From the IMG/VR virus record IMGVR_UViG_3300023174_002623, positions 1 through 56,216 of that record: a stretch of 56,216 nt of DNA; one strand, given 5' to 3'. A program made the position numbers and the translations under genes. A model generated the notes under the pieces. The model saw only the letters and a list, made by a program, of their open reading frames with translations. It did no database searches and was not told the origin of the DNA. The stretch is from a virus. Shown here one piece after another: positions 1 through 8,170 of this stretch. Every line of letters starts with the position of its first letter. Positions within the stretch are counted from its first letter, which is position 1.

Positions 1-2
1 AA

Positions 3-1112
3 CCAATTGAAAATCCTCCATATGAAATTAAAAAATTTCCATCAACCTTTCAGTATGGAAAAACTAAAAATTTAACAGATGTTGTAAAAAAAATTGAACG
101 AATTTCTAAAATGTTTATTGATAATAAGGTTGATTCTTTAGATGAAATAGTTTTAAGATCACAACTTGGTCATAAAATAGATAAAGATCATTTATTTGGA
201 ATTATTGATTTATCAAAACCAGAAGATAATAGTCCATTCTATAGTTTTTCTTATAGATTGTCAGAAGACAGATATATATATGTAGACTACACACACAATA
301 CACATAGTGGAAGAAGATTAAAAAAAATTCCAGGGTACGATCAACAAATTGAGTTTAGATTAAATAATCATTTATTTAGAAGTCAACACTTCAAACAACT
401 TAATGAATCGAACATCAATATTCTATATGCTGGATGTTCCTATACTTATGGTGATGGTCTTCCAGAAGAACTTGTATGGTCAGGAATGCTTACCTCTAAA
501 CTTAAAAGTTTTTATGCAAATGACAATATTGAAACATTTAGTGTTGCAAGTTCTGGAATTGCAATAGATAGTATTATAAGTAATATTTATAAGTTTATTC
601 ATCTATATGGCAAACCAAACTATCTGTTTATGCTATTACCAGATCTTGGAAGAAAAACTTATTTTGTAAAAAAACATAAAAAATATCTTCCTATACATAT
701 GGCACTAGATGTGTTTAATGTTAAAGATGAAACTGCAAAACACGTAAAAACTTATACAGTAGAAGATAGCATGTTTTATAATTTTTCATTAATTCATCAA
801 TTAGAAATATTTTGCAAAATGGTAGATATTAAATTGGTATGGAGTTTTTGGGCTCAGGAGGATAAGAAGGAATATATCACACAATCATTTGATAATATAT
901 TTTATGAAAAATTAGATGAAGATGGACAAATTTTTAAAAGCAAACATCCTTTTGGAAAAAATGGTCATTTAGAACCCTCTAAGTATAAAAATACAAACAA
1001 CTTACCTTTTTGGCTTATGGCACAGGATAACACTCATCCAGGAACATCATATCATGAGATGAAGTCTAATGAATTTTTTAATGAGGTGATGACTCGTTAT
1101 GAAAATAATTAA
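3..1112 (+). CDS. SGNH/GDSL-like hydrolase, 5' end outside window
   Basis: The frame is open from base 3 with no stop, so the true start lies left of the window. The first visible Met (base 111) has no Shine-Dalgarno and is probably internal. Counting from that Met, residues 108-117 read GCSYTYGDGL, which fits SGNH block I with Ser110 as nucleophile. Near the C-terminus DNTHPG supplies the Asp306/His309 pair of block V. Such proteins are often esterases or acyltransferases acting on glycans, and related ones occur in other phages. The next gene is a carbamoyltransferase and then a glycosyltransferase, so glycan or cell-surface modification is a reasonable inference. The substrate is unknown, and the middle of the protein (residues 120-300) is too divergent to place blocks II and III. 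Confidence 0.6.
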   Translation, partial: PIENPPYEIKKFPSTFQYGKTKNLTDVVKKIERISKMFIDNKVDSLDEIVLRSQLGHKIDKDHLFGIIDLSKPEDNSPFYSFSYRLSEDRYIYVDYTHNTHSGRRLKKIPGYDQQIEFRLNNHLFRSQHFKQLNESNINILYAGCSYTYGDGLPEELVWSGMLTSKLKSFYANDNIETFSVASSGIAIDSIISNIYKFIHLYGKPNYLFMLLPDLGRKTYFVKKHKKYLPIHMALDVFNVKDETAKHVKTYTVEDSMFYNFSLIHQLEIFCKMVDIKLVWSFWAQEDKKEYITQSFDNIFYEKLDEDGQIFKSKHPFGKNGHLEPSKYKNTNNLPFWLMAQDNTHPGTSYHEMKSNEFFNEVMTRYENN

Positions 1113-1184
1113 AATAATTTATTTAAAAATTCGGTATAGGAAAAAAATAAATAGACTAAAAAAAGACAATAGATATATATACTA

Positions 1185-2609
1185 ATGATTATTTTAGGAA
1201 TAAATGAAACATCCCATGATGCATCAGTTTCTCTAGTTAAAGATGGAGAAATCTTATTTGCTGGTCATGCAGAAAGATATAGCAAAACTAAAAATGATTG
1301 GTATATAGGAAATGATTTAGTTAATGATGCTTTAGAGTATGGCAATCCAGATTGTATAGCCTATTACGAGAAACCACTTCTAAAGGCCTCTAGACTTGTT
1401 TTAAGGGGTGGTTCTGGAGACTGGAGGCCAAGGCTCAATATCCAAGGCATACCAAGAAAATCATTTCCACACCATTATTCACATGCTTCTGCTGGGTACT
1501 ATACAAGTCCTTTTAAAGATGCTGTAATTGTAGTGCTTGATGCAATAGGAGAGTTTAATACCTCAACAGTCTGGGTAGGTGAAGGCAACAAGATTAAACT
1601 AAAGTATAAGAAAAACTATCCAGTATCATTTGGATTATTCTACTCAGCATTTACTCAGTTGATAGGACTAATGCCTAATCAAGAAGAATACATCATGATG
1701 GGCATGGCTGCTTATGGTAATCCAGAAAAATATGAACGTAAGGTATCGAATTACTTTCTTAGACATGATATGCAAAAATATAATTTCCATAAAGGAATTG
1801 TTGATTGGGATGAGCCAATTACAGAACAAGATAGGTTTGACATTGCAGCAGCAGTACAAAAAGTTTATGAATTAAGACTTAATGAGTTTATGCATTTTGC
1901 CTACAGCATAACTGGCAAAAACAATCTTGTTTTTATGGGTGGTTGTGCATTAAACTCTTCTGCTAATACTATACTTTGGAATATTTTTAAATCAGTATGG
2001 ATTATGCCAAATCCAGGAGATGCTGGCAGTTCGTTAGGCGCAGCAGCAGCATTATATGGAAAACACATCGAATGGAAGTCTCCATATCTTGGTCATGATC
2101 TTGGTGGAAAATATCCAGTTCAAAAAATTGTTGACGGTATATTAAAAGATGGAATAGTGGCAGTAGCAAGCGGAAGAGCAGAATATGGCCCACGAGCACT
2201 AGGAAACAGATCCATTCTGGCAGATCCAAGAGACCCAATTATAAAAGATAAAGTTAACTTAATAAAACAAAGAGAACTCTTTAGACCTTTTGCTCCAGTG
2301 GTTATTGAAGAACATGCATCAAAATGGTTTGATATGGACTTTACAAGCCCGTATATGCAATACACAGTTAAATGCTTAAAGCCAGATGTTATACCATCAG
2401 TTGTACATGCAGATGGAACATCCAGAGTTCAAACGGTAAATAAACAACAACACCCTGGACTATTTAAGGTATTAAATAAGTTCTATCTTGAAACTGGAGT
2501 ACCCGTACTTTTAAATACTAGCCTTAACATAAAAGGACAGCCATTGCTCAATGATAAAAAAGATATCATTGAATGGGAAAAAACATATAATTTTAAAATT
2601 ATCAACTAG
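1185..2609 (+). CDS. NodU/TobZ-family carbamoyltransferase
   Basis: At 474 residues this resembles O-carbamoyltransferases that move a carbamoyl group from carbamoyl phosphate to a hydroxyl via carbamoyl-AMP. The N-terminal Kae1-like domain shows GINETSHDAS (5-14), the HHYSHA metal-binding His pair (96-101) and LDAIGE. The C-terminal domain carries the family signature EYGPRALGNRSILADPRD, then FRPFAPVV and LLNTSLNIKGQP. The catalytic modules look intact, though the protein is shorter than nodulation NodU (about 560). The ATG follows a very AT-rich 72-bp gap without a Shine-Dalgarno. Its stop lies in the same CTAG as the stop of the convergent glycosyltransferase gene. Likely role: decorating a sugar or another hydroxylated target made or altered by the neighbouring enzymes. 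The target cannot be read from the sequence. Confidence 0.87.
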   Translation: MIILGINETSHDASVSLVKDGEILFAGHAERYSKTKNDWYIGNDLVNDALEYGNPDCIAYYEKPLLKASRLVLRGGSGDWRPRLNIQGIPRKSFPHHYSHASAGYYTSPFKDAVIVVLDAIGEFNTSTVWVGEGNKIKLKYKKNYPVSFGLFYSAFTQLIGLMPNQEEYIMMGMAAYGNPEKYERKVSNYFLRHDMQKYNFHKGIVDWDEPITEQDRFDIAAAVQKVYELRLNEFMHFAYSITGKNNLVFMGGCALNSSANTILWNIFKSVWIMPNPGDAGSSLGAAAALYGKHIEWKSPYLGHDLGGKYPVQKIVDGILKDGIVAVASGRAEYGPRALGNRSILADPRDPIIKDKVNLIKQRELFRPFAPVVIEEHASKWFDMDFTSPYMQYTVKCLKPDVIPSVVHADGTSRVQTVNKQQHPGLFKVLNKFYLETGVPVLLNTSLNIKGQPLLNDKKDIIEWEKTYNFKIIN

Positions 2610-3511
2610 ATGCTTTTAAACAGTTTTTGCCATTTTACTATTTGTTTATCCCAGGAATACTGTTTATTAAAAAAGTCTGATTGTTCTTTAAATATACCAG
2701 TTTCATATTCATCCCAATAGTTATCAATTGAATTGTTTAATAATTCTAGATATTTGTCAACTAATGTTTCTTGTTCATACTGAACTGGTACAGAAACTCC
2801 CCAACCACAACTTGTCTCAGGAATTGCTCCTAAATTTGTTGTCACAATCTTACATCCAGCAGCGCCAGCCTCAATCAAACTTAAACAAGATGTTTCTTCC
2901 CATATGCATGGGTAAGCAAAAATATGACATTCTTGTAATGCTTTAATAACATCTTCATTTGTTGCATATCCATGATAGACAACATTTTCCATATTCTTTG
3001 CTCTTTCAAATAAGTCTTCATACAAATGCTTGTTATCCTTGTCAAAATCATCACCATATATAATTGTTGATGAGTAAACATGAAGTTCAACATTTTTATT
3101 TTTTATTTTTTCCATAACATCTAGTAAAACTTTTAAGCCACGCCAGGGAGTGCTTGCATAGATTAATTTAATCTTACCTTGTTCTTTTTCTTTATACTCT
3201 ATATGATTAATTGCATTTTCTATTACATAGGATTTATCCAACGGTATGAAAGGTCTATTTTTCCAGTACATACTTAACTGATAATTTGAAACAAATATAG
3301 CACAATCTAACTTGTCGCTATATTCTTTTATACCAAGATTTCTGCTACTAAATTGATCAAAATGACCATGTTGCCATAAAACATTTTTCTTATCTTCTTC
3401 TATTATGTCAACATTTGTGTCATTTAGAATTAATTTTATATTATACTCATTAACGTCAATTCTTTTGTTTAGTTCCATGTAAAGCAATTCTGACCCACTG
3501 CTTGGAAGCAT
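2606..3511 (-). CDS. GT4-type (GT-B fold) glycosyltransferase
   Basis: This 301-residue protein has the layout of retaining GT-B glycosyltransferases. A short N-terminal half holds the QHGHFDQF segment (47-54) and FVSNYQ (73-78). The C-terminal nucleotide-sugar domain begins at KLIYASTPWRGL (115-126). The E-x7-E donor-binding motif is E206 to E214 in EETSCLSLIEAGAAGC, followed by KIVTTNLGAIPE. It is shorter than typical bacterial GT4 enzymes (350-400), mostly in the acceptor domain. It lies on the - strand between the lysozyme and, tail to tail, the carbamoyltransferase. A G-rich stretch upstream of its ATG may serve as the ribosome site. It probably glycosylates a cell-envelope or virion component. 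Donor and acceptor are unknown. Confidence 0.85.
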   Translation of the reverse strand: MLPSSGSELLYMELNKRIDVNEYNIKLILNDTNVDIIEEDKKNVLWQHGHFDQFSSRNLGIKEYSDKLDCAIFVSNYQLSMYWKNRPFIPLDKSYVIENAINHIEYKEKEQGKIKLIYASTPWRGLKVLLDVMEKIKNKNVELHVYSSTIIYGDDFDKDNKHLYEDLFERAKNMENVVYHGYATNEDVIKALQECHIFAYPCIWEETSCLSLIEAGAAGCKIVTTNLGAIPETSCGWGVSVPVQYEQETLVDKYLELLNNSIDNYWDEYETGIFKEQSDFFNKQYSWDKQIVKWQKLFKSI

Positions 3512-3537
3512 TTTTACCCACCCTATATCTAATTGTG

Positions 3538-3567
3538 CCCCCCACTAAAATTTCTTAAAGTGGGGGG
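3538..3567. terminator. GC-rich hairpin between lysozyme and glycosyltransferase genes
   Basis: CCCCCCAC (3538-3545) pairs with GTGGGGGG (3560-3567), extended by one T-A pair, around a 12-nt AT-rich loop. It follows the lysozyme stop on the - strand, where it would end that transcript, but no clean T-run follows in that direction. On the + strand the next bases are T-rich, so it may act both ways. Confidence 0.6.
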
Positions 3568-3577
3568 ACTTATTGTA

Positions 3578-4135
3578 TTATTTTGGAAATCTCTTTAGCC
3601 ATTTGCTCGTGGCACCCTTATTATAGGATGACCATGAACTCCAGTCCTTACCGCCTTTTGTCATGTGAAACACGATTTCAGCATTCTTAACTGGGCTAAA
3701 AAGTTCAGCATTTAAATCAAGATTGAATTTGTCTTTCCGATCTGGACCTAAATCACCGATCATGTTAATCTGGAAGATTCCATATGAAGAATCTCCTGTC
3801 TTAACATTGCCATTAAAAGCAAAGGGGCGACCATTAGATTCTGCCTTGGCAACAGCCCAAGCAGTCTTAAGTCCCTGTCCTTTAAATCCAACGGCTTTCA
3901 GTAATTCAACCAACTGGCTGTCAGTTAAACTTGTAGCGTCCGCATACTTAGCAAGCACCACATCAGTAGTAGGCTTAGAAAGCAAAAAAGCCGCTTTGTT
4001 GGCGGCAGGTTGACTTTCAGCGGTACTACTTAGTAAATTGTTCTTCATAGCATGAGCAGCACTTAGTCCATTATTTAATAATGACAAAGTAAGCACAGTT
4101 ACAAGAACCCCCGATAGTATTTTGTTGTCTCTCAA
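3578..4135 (-). CDS. Secreted lysozyme-like / lytic transglycosylase endolysin
   Basis: At 185 residues it begins with a Sec-type signal: Lys5 in the short n-region, hydrophobic stretch 6-24, and an AHA cleavage site near residue 29. The catalytic domain has the lysozyme-fold pattern WAVAKAESNGRP, with Glu99 as the likely catalytic acid, then SSYGIFQINM (116-125) as in SLT-type transglycosylases and Rpf/lysozyme-like enzymes. No cell-wall-binding domain is visible. The start is TTG at 4135, chosen because a perfect AGGAGG lies 6 nt upstream; no ATG is available nearby. It is transcribed alone from its own strong promoter, opposite to the structural genes. A signal peptide on a phage muralytic enzyme suggests export by the host Sec system, as a secreted endolysin. 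A role in host-wall remodelling is also possible. Confidence 0.8.
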   Translation of the reverse strand: MRDNKILSGVLVTVLTLSLLNNGLSAAHAMKNNLLSSTAESQPAANKAAFLLSKPTTDVVLAKYADATSLTDSQLVELLKAVGFKGQGLKTAWAVAKAESNGRPFAFNGNVKTGDSSYGIFQINMIGDLGPDRKDKFNLDLNAELFSPVKNAEIVFHMTKGGKDWSSWSSYNKGATSKWLKRFPK

Positions 4136-4141
4136 GTTTTT

Positions 4142-4147
4142 CCTCCT
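4142..4147 (-). promoter_or_regulatory. Ribosome binding site fixing a TTG start
   Basis: On the - strand AGGAGG lies 6 nt before the TTG at 4135. It is the strongest Shine-Dalgarno in the left part of the window and supports the TTG start of the lysozyme-like gene. Confidence 0.8.
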
Positions 4148-4156
4148 AGACTACAA

Positions 4157-4176
4157 ATGCTACTTTTCAGTAGCAT
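4157..4176 (-). promoter_or_regulatory. 5'-UTR hairpin with GAAA loop
   Basis: Read on the - strand, ATGCTACT pairs perfectly with AGTAGCAT around a GAAA tetraloop. The hairpin starts about 7 nt after the -10 hexamer, at the predicted 5' end of the lysozyme mRNA. It could protect the message or be a palindromic operator over the start site. Confidence 0.55.
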
Positions 4177-4182
4177 AAGATA

Positions 4183-4212
4183 ATTATAGCATCTTTTGGC
4201 TTTTTAAGTCAA
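4183..4212 (-). promoter_or_regulatory. Sigma-70-like promoter of the lysozyme gene
   Basis: On the - strand TTGACT (4212-4207) and TATAAT (4188-4183) are separated by 18 nt, and TGC precedes the -10 to make it extended. It points at the lysozyme-like gene, back to back with the + strand promoter at 4251. Confidence 0.72.
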
Positions 4213-4250
4213 ATATTCATATAAAATTATAAAATTGTTTTCATTCCAAG

Positions 4251-4259
4251 TGGTATAAT
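4251..4259 (+). promoter_or_regulatory. Extended -10 promoter, leaderless type
   Basis: TGG-TATAAT ends 9 nt before the ATG at 4269 and there is no Shine-Dalgarno, so the transcript should begin within a few bases of the start codon. No standard -35 is seen at 17 nt. Confidence 0.6.
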
Positions 4260-4268
4260 AATAAGACT

Positions 4269-4811
4269 ATGGCATCAGGCGAAACAACGGTATATGATTT
4301 ACCGTATCCAATTAATTCAGACCCAGTAGATGTAGCAGGGGATATACAGTCACTTGCTCAGCGTATTGAGGTTGTTTTACCTACAATCGGACTTCCATAT
4401 CACACAATTGAAGTAACAAATGTTAGTGGTGTTTCCATTACTAAAGGCGATCCTGTTTATGTTTCTGGATTTAATAGTACCAGCGGAAAACCACAAATAA
4501 CAAAATCACAAGCAAGCACTATTGGCACATTTCCTGTAATTGGATTGGCACAATCAACAATAAGCAATTCAACAGATGGAGTTGTTGTTATTTCTGGTGT
4601 ATTTACTGGAGTTAACACATCTTCATATTCTGTAGGAGCAAGATTATATGTTGGCACAAGTGGTGGACTAACAACAACTCAACCAATTACAACAACAACA
4701 AATTCTGGAGTTGTTGGCATTGTTGCAAAATCAAATGCCAGCGGAATAATTTTAATAGGTTCATTTAAAGGCAATGGCACTTGGGGATCAATGAAAGCAG
4801 GGTTAGCATAA
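4269..4811 (+). CDS. Small virion/fibre-associated structural protein
   Basis: 180 residues. The N-terminus TVYDLPYPINSDPVDVAG (7-24) followed by a short helix resembles the attachment regions that open many phage fibre or adhesin-adaptor proteins. The rest is Thr/Ser/Gly/Val-rich and beta-like, with an ITKGDPVYVSG segment seen in several phage surface proteins. No enzyme motif is visible. The ATG has no Shine-Dalgarno and lies 9 nt after an extended -10, so leaderless translation is likely. The stop overlaps the next ATG (TAATG). It opens the + strand adhesion-gene run. Exact place in the virion is not known. Confidence 0.6.
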   Translation: MASGETTVYDLPYPINSDPVDVAGDIQSLAQRIEVVLPTIGLPYHTIEVTNVSGVSITKGDPVYVSGFNSTSGKPQITKSQASTIGTFPVIGLAQSTISNSTDGVVVISGVFTGVNTSSYSVGARLYVGTSGGLTTTQPITTTTNSGVVGIVAKSNASGIILIGSFKGNGTWGSMKAGLA

Positions 4812-5191
4812 TGGCACAATACAGAGGATACGCAGAATCTTTTACAGTTGGATACGAGCCACCAACAGTAACATGGACAGTCGTTAAAGGAGATACAGCG
4901 TCTTTTAGAGTCTATGTTACAGACAACGAAAGAACTCCCATTGATGTTGACTCATGGATAATCTCTATGGATATTGTTCCACCAAATACCAGCACTCCAG
5001 TTGTTCAACTGTCACCTGGCCCAACAGTAGATGACGGTCCTGGAGAGTTTACAGTTTCATTAACATCACAAGAGTCAGATCTTCTTGCAACTGGGGATAG
5101 ATTTGATATTCAGTTATCAACAACATCACCAGCAACCGTGTGGACAGTAGCCCAGGGTACTATGGTAATGATTGAGACAGTCACTGAATAA
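4811..5191 (+). CDS. Putative virion protein with beta-sandwich domain
   Basis: 126 residues from ATG 4811, chosen over an in-frame upstream codon because it forms a TAATG overlap with the preceding stop. The pattern VVKGDTASFRVYVTDNER, then PIDVDSWIISMDI and GEFTVSLTSQESDLL, alternates hydrophobic residues as in Ig-like or BppU-like domains of phage tail and baseplate accessory proteins. It ends with a second TAATG overlap into the next gene, so the three genes 4269-5415 are probably translated together. I do not recognise a specific family; the structural role is inferred from context and composition. Confidence 0.6.
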   Translation: MAQYRGYAESFTVGYEPPTVTWTVVKGDTASFRVYVTDNERTPIDVDSWIISMDIVPPNTSTPVVQLSPGPTVDDGPGEFTVSLTSQESDLLATGDRFDIQLSTTSPATVWTVAQGTMVMIETVTE

Positions 5192-5415
5192 TGCCAATAA
5201 CGAAGGTATCTAATCTAGATACACACCCTACAGAAATAATTAACATAGACTGTAGAACAACTTTTGTAACAACCATAGATGCTCTTTGTAGTGAATTCGC
5301 AACAGTAATGCCATTTAGAGTTAATTTTAAAACTATTGACATTGGCGGGTTTTCACCGACAAACGTACCACCTATTGGCATTGCAGTCATTGGCTTTAAT
5401 AATTACATTTCATGA
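5191..5415 (+). CDS. Small hypothetical protein in fibre operon
   Basis: 74 residues starting in a TAATG overlap with the upstream gene. There is one stretch of predicted beta character (FRVNFKTIDIGGF) and a hydrophobic C-terminus (PIGIAVIGFNNYIS). Two cysteines are present, but there is no metal-site spacing and no transmembrane-length segment. Its TGA stop (5413-5415) is also the TGN part of the extended -10 of the next gene. No function is recognised; by position it is part of the adhesion cluster. Confidence 0.55.
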   Translation: MPITKVSNLDTHPTEIINIDCRTTFVTTIDALCSEFATVMPFRVNFKTIDIGGFSPTNVPPIGIAVIGFNNYIS

Positions 5416-5421
5416 TATAAT
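5413..5421 (+). promoter_or_regulatory. Extended -10 promoter overlapping a stop codon
   Basis: TGA-TATAAT, whose TGA is the stop codon of the preceding gene. It ends 7 nt before ATG 5429 and no Shine-Dalgarno is present, so a leaderless transcript is predicted. Confidence 0.6.
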
Positions 5422-5428
5422 CAATGAT

Positions 5429-5866
5429 ATGGCCGTCCTACCAATAAATCAGTTAAAAGCAAAGTTTGAGACAGGTGATAGACCTACTGGCACAGACTTT
5501 GCTGACTTAATTGATACCACCGCATACAGGGCAGATTCTTTGGGCGGAGACGGAAATAACTCAGTCACAATCAACGGTATTGAAGTTGCGACGGTATTTG
5601 ACACAATAGACACATCTACCTGGAGAACAGTAAAATACATGGTTCAGATGTCACATTCTGGATCTTCTTCATATAGAAGCACAGAAATAAATATAGTTTT
5701 TGATGGTACCAATCAAAATATAACAGAATTTGCCTCTGTTGCAAATACCAATAGTAATGTAGGTAATATAACTGCCAGTTTAAATTCTGGTACAATTAGC
5801 ATGACAGTTACACCAGCACTTAGCCCGATAACCGTACGGTTCTACCGCACTGGTTTGAAGGCTTGA
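5429..5866 (+). CDS. Short fibre-like virion protein
   Basis: 145 residues from ATG 5429; an in-frame start further upstream would overlap the previous gene by 80 nt and lacks a ribosome site. The N-terminus (LPINQLKAKFETGDRPTGTD) has the look of a fibre attachment domain. The C-terminal half, from about residue 55, aligns by eye with the last 90 residues of the 751-residue protein encoded next: KYMVQM against KYIVQM, then a shared DG-N, ITE and aromatic-A pattern, G-I-A-L-SG and a terminal T-V-(R/K). So a probable shared beta-sandwich end domain sits directly behind the attachment domain, without the TLTNKT repeats. It is probably a truncated fibre relative or an accessory fibre. Confidence 0.65.
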   Translation: MAVLPINQLKAKFETGDRPTGTDFADLIDTTAYRADSLGGDGNNSVTINGIEVATVFDTIDTSTWRTVKYMVQMSHSGSSSYRSTEINIVFDGTNQNITEFASVANTNSNVGNITASLNSGTISMTVTPALSPITVRFYRTGLKA

Positions 5867-5882
5867 CCTTAAGGAGAAATAA

Positions 5883-8138
5883 ATGGCTACAGTCGACAAA
5901 GCCTTTCGCATTAAAAATGGCCTAGTAGTTGAAGGCGCATCGGCAACTGTAAATGGATCAAATGTCCTTACAGAAGCCTCTACAGAATTTTTACAAGATA
6001 CTACAGCAGCCATGTTTACAGGTGGCTCAAGCACAGGTATCTCATTTTCATATAATGATACAACTGGTGTAATTGATGCAACAGTTTCTGCAGACCCTGT
6101 GTTTGGAGATAAGATTACTTTTGAAGGTACAACACCAGATGCATATGAACTTGTTCTTCAGGTAACAGAGCCAGTTGCAGATGTAACAGTAACCCTTCCA
6201 AATGCTACAGATACTTTAGTCGGTAAGGCAACAACAGATACTCTTACAAACAAATCAATCTCTGGAGCAACAAATACACTTTCTAATATTGGAAATGCTT
6301 CACTTACAAATTCTACTATTTCTGGCAAGGCACTAGGAACTAACCTAGATGCATTAACAATTTCAACAGGTTTGAGTGGAACAACATATAATGGTTCATC
6401 AGCAGTAACAATTGCTATTGATTCAACTGTTGCAACAACAAGCGGAACACAGACTCTTACAAACAAGACTCTTACATCTCCAGTAGTATCTGGACTTACT
6501 CTAAGCGATCAGAGCATTGTTTTTGAAGGCGCAACACCAGATAACTTTGAAACAACATTGACAGTAACAGACCCAACTGCAGACCGAACAATTACTCTTC
6601 CAAACGTAACTGGTACGGTAGTTACAACAGGTGATACAGGCTCTGTAACAAACACAATGCTTGCAGGATCAATTGCAAACGACAAACTTACAAACTCTTC
6701 TATCACAATTAATGGTAGCGCAATTTCACTTGGTGGATCAGTAAGCATTACTTCTGGCGTATCAAGCGTAAGCGGAACAACAAACCAGATTGCTGTAAGT
6801 GCAACAACTGGAGATATTACATTATCTCTACCAAGTGCAGTAACATTCCCAGGAACAGTTACTCTTAATGCAGATCCTACACAGGCTTTACAGGCAGCAA
6901 CAAAGCAGTATGTTGATGCTGTTGCACAAGGCCTGAATGTACATGCTTCTTGTATCGCTGCAACAACTGCTAACGTAAACCTAGCAAATGCTCTAGAAGC
7001 AGGCGATGTAATTGATGGTGTAACTCTTGTTGCTGGTGATCGTGTTCTTGTTAAGAATCAGAGCACAGCATCACAAAACGGTATCTATGTTGTTCAAGCA
7101 ACTGGCGCAGCAGTTCGTGCAACAGACTTTGACACACCAACAGAGATCGTACCAGGTGACTTTGTGTTTGTTTCTGGTGGTACAAACTATGATAATACTG
7201 GCTGGGTACAAACAGATAAAGTTACAACAGTTGGAACTGATCCAATTAACTTTACACAGTTCTCAGGTGCTGGTACATATCAGGCAGGCAATGGATTAAC
7301 ACTAACCGGTAACTCATTTAGCATTAATACTGGAGTTACTGTAGATATAAATACTGCACAAACTCTTACAAACAAAACTCTTACAAGTCCATCAATTACA
7401 AATCCAACAGTATCAGGACTATACCTATCTGATAACAGCATTGTTATTGAAGGAACTAATGATGTTCATGAAACAACATTAACATTTACAGATCCTACAC
7501 AGGACAATACAGTTACAGTTAAGAATGCTTCAGGAACACTTGCATTTACAACAGATATTGAATCTGCAGTTGATGCATTTGGAGCAGCCGTAACTGGCGG
7601 TACTGCAATTAGCGCATCATATGCTAACACAAGCAACATTCTTACAATTACAAATACTGGTGTAACAGGTCTTACTGGAACAACAGATCAGGTAACTGTA
7701 TCTGCTTCAACTGGTTCAGTTACACTGTCTCTTCCACAGAGCATTGCATCAACATCTAGCCCAACATTTGCAGCACTGTCTATCGGTTCTGGAACACTAA
7801 CAGCAGGCTCTGTAACTTTAGCAGATGCTCTTATTGGATCAGCAACTACAAGCGTAACTACAACAAGCGCAACTGTTGTTGATACATGGTCAACAACCAC
7901 ATACGATACTGCAAAATATATTGTTCAAATGAAAAACGGTAACGATATTGAAGCAATTGAAGTATTAGTTACAGTTGATGGAAATAACAATGTTTACATA
8001 ACAGAGTATGCAGACTTAATTAGTAATGCTCAACTTGGAACAATTGATGCAGATTACCTAAGCGGAAATGCAAGACTTCTTGTTACATCAACAAACGGAA
8101 CAACAGTAAAGGTACACAAGACGCTAATCGAAGCATAA
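5883..8138 (+). CDS. Repeat-rich tail fibre protein
   Basis: 751 residues, with AAGGAG 6 nt before the ATG. The N-terminus (MATVDKAFRIKNGLVVEG) matches the start of the next fibre gene. The body is Thr/Ser/Gly-rich with repeated TLTNKTLTSP units and SGLSGT-YNGSSAVTIAIDST modules typical of phage fibre shafts. Around residues 335-465 lies a common virion domain with KQYVDAVAQGL, AGDRVLVKNQSTASQNGIY and NTGWVQT. The C-terminal 90 residues form the domain shared with the 145-residue upstream protein. No enzymatic motif is seen. Likely a receptor-binding or adhesion fibre outside the tail tip. It sits in tandem with a longer paralogue, and its codon use matches the neighbouring genes. Confidence 0.8.
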   Translation: MATVDKAFRIKNGLVVEGASATVNGSNVLTEASTEFLQDTTAAMFTGGSSTGISFSYNDTTGVIDATVSADPVFGDKITFEGTTPDAYELVLQVTEPVADVTVTLPNATDTLVGKATTDTLTNKSISGATNTLSNIGNASLTNSTISGKALGTNLDALTISTGLSGTTYNGSSAVTIAIDSTVATTSGTQTLTNKTLTSPVVSGLTLSDQSIVFEGATPDNFETTLTVTDPTADRTITLPNVTGTVVTTGDTGSVTNTMLAGSIANDKLTNSSITINGSAISLGGSVSITSGVSSVSGTTNQIAVSATTGDITLSLPSAVTFPGTVTLNADPTQALQAATKQYVDAVAQGLNVHASCIAATTANVNLANALEAGDVIDGVTLVAGDRVLVKNQSTASQNGIYVVQATGAAVRATDFDTPTEIVPGDFVFVSGGTNYDNTGWVQTDKVTTVGTDPINFTQFSGAGTYQAGNGLTLTGNSFSINTGVTVDINTAQTLTNKTLTSPSITNPTVSGLYLSDNSIVIEGTNDVHETTLTFTDPTQDNTVTVKNASGTLAFTTDIESAVDAFGAAVTGGTAISASYANTSNILTITNTGVTGLTGTTDQVTVSASTGSVTLSLPQSIASTSSPTFAALSIGSGTLTAGSVTLADALIGSATTSVTTTSATVVDTWSTTTYDTAKYIVQMKNGNDIEAIEVLVTVDGNNNVYITEYADLISNAQLGTIDADYLSGNARLLVTSTNGTTVKVHKTLIEA

Positions 8139-8170
8139 TCTTGACGTACCCGAGGGGATAGGGAACTTCG

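Noticed and set aside
1171-1184. TATACT directly before the carbamoyltransferase ATG as a leaderless promoter
   Set aside because: It ends only one base before the ATG, so a transcript starting 6-8 nt downstream would lose the start codon; the stretch is simply AT-rich.
5336-5428. Upstream start for the 145-residue fibre-like protein
   Set aside because: It would overlap the previous gene by 80 nt and add an unrelated hydrophobic stretch; ATG 5429 directly follows a promoter motif and gives the expected fibre N-terminus.
5830-5841. Perfect 12-bp palindrome AACCGTACGGTT
   Set aside because: It lies inside coding sequence near the end of a gene, has no loop, no T-run and no second copy; a chance palindrome or restriction-type site is enough to explain it.
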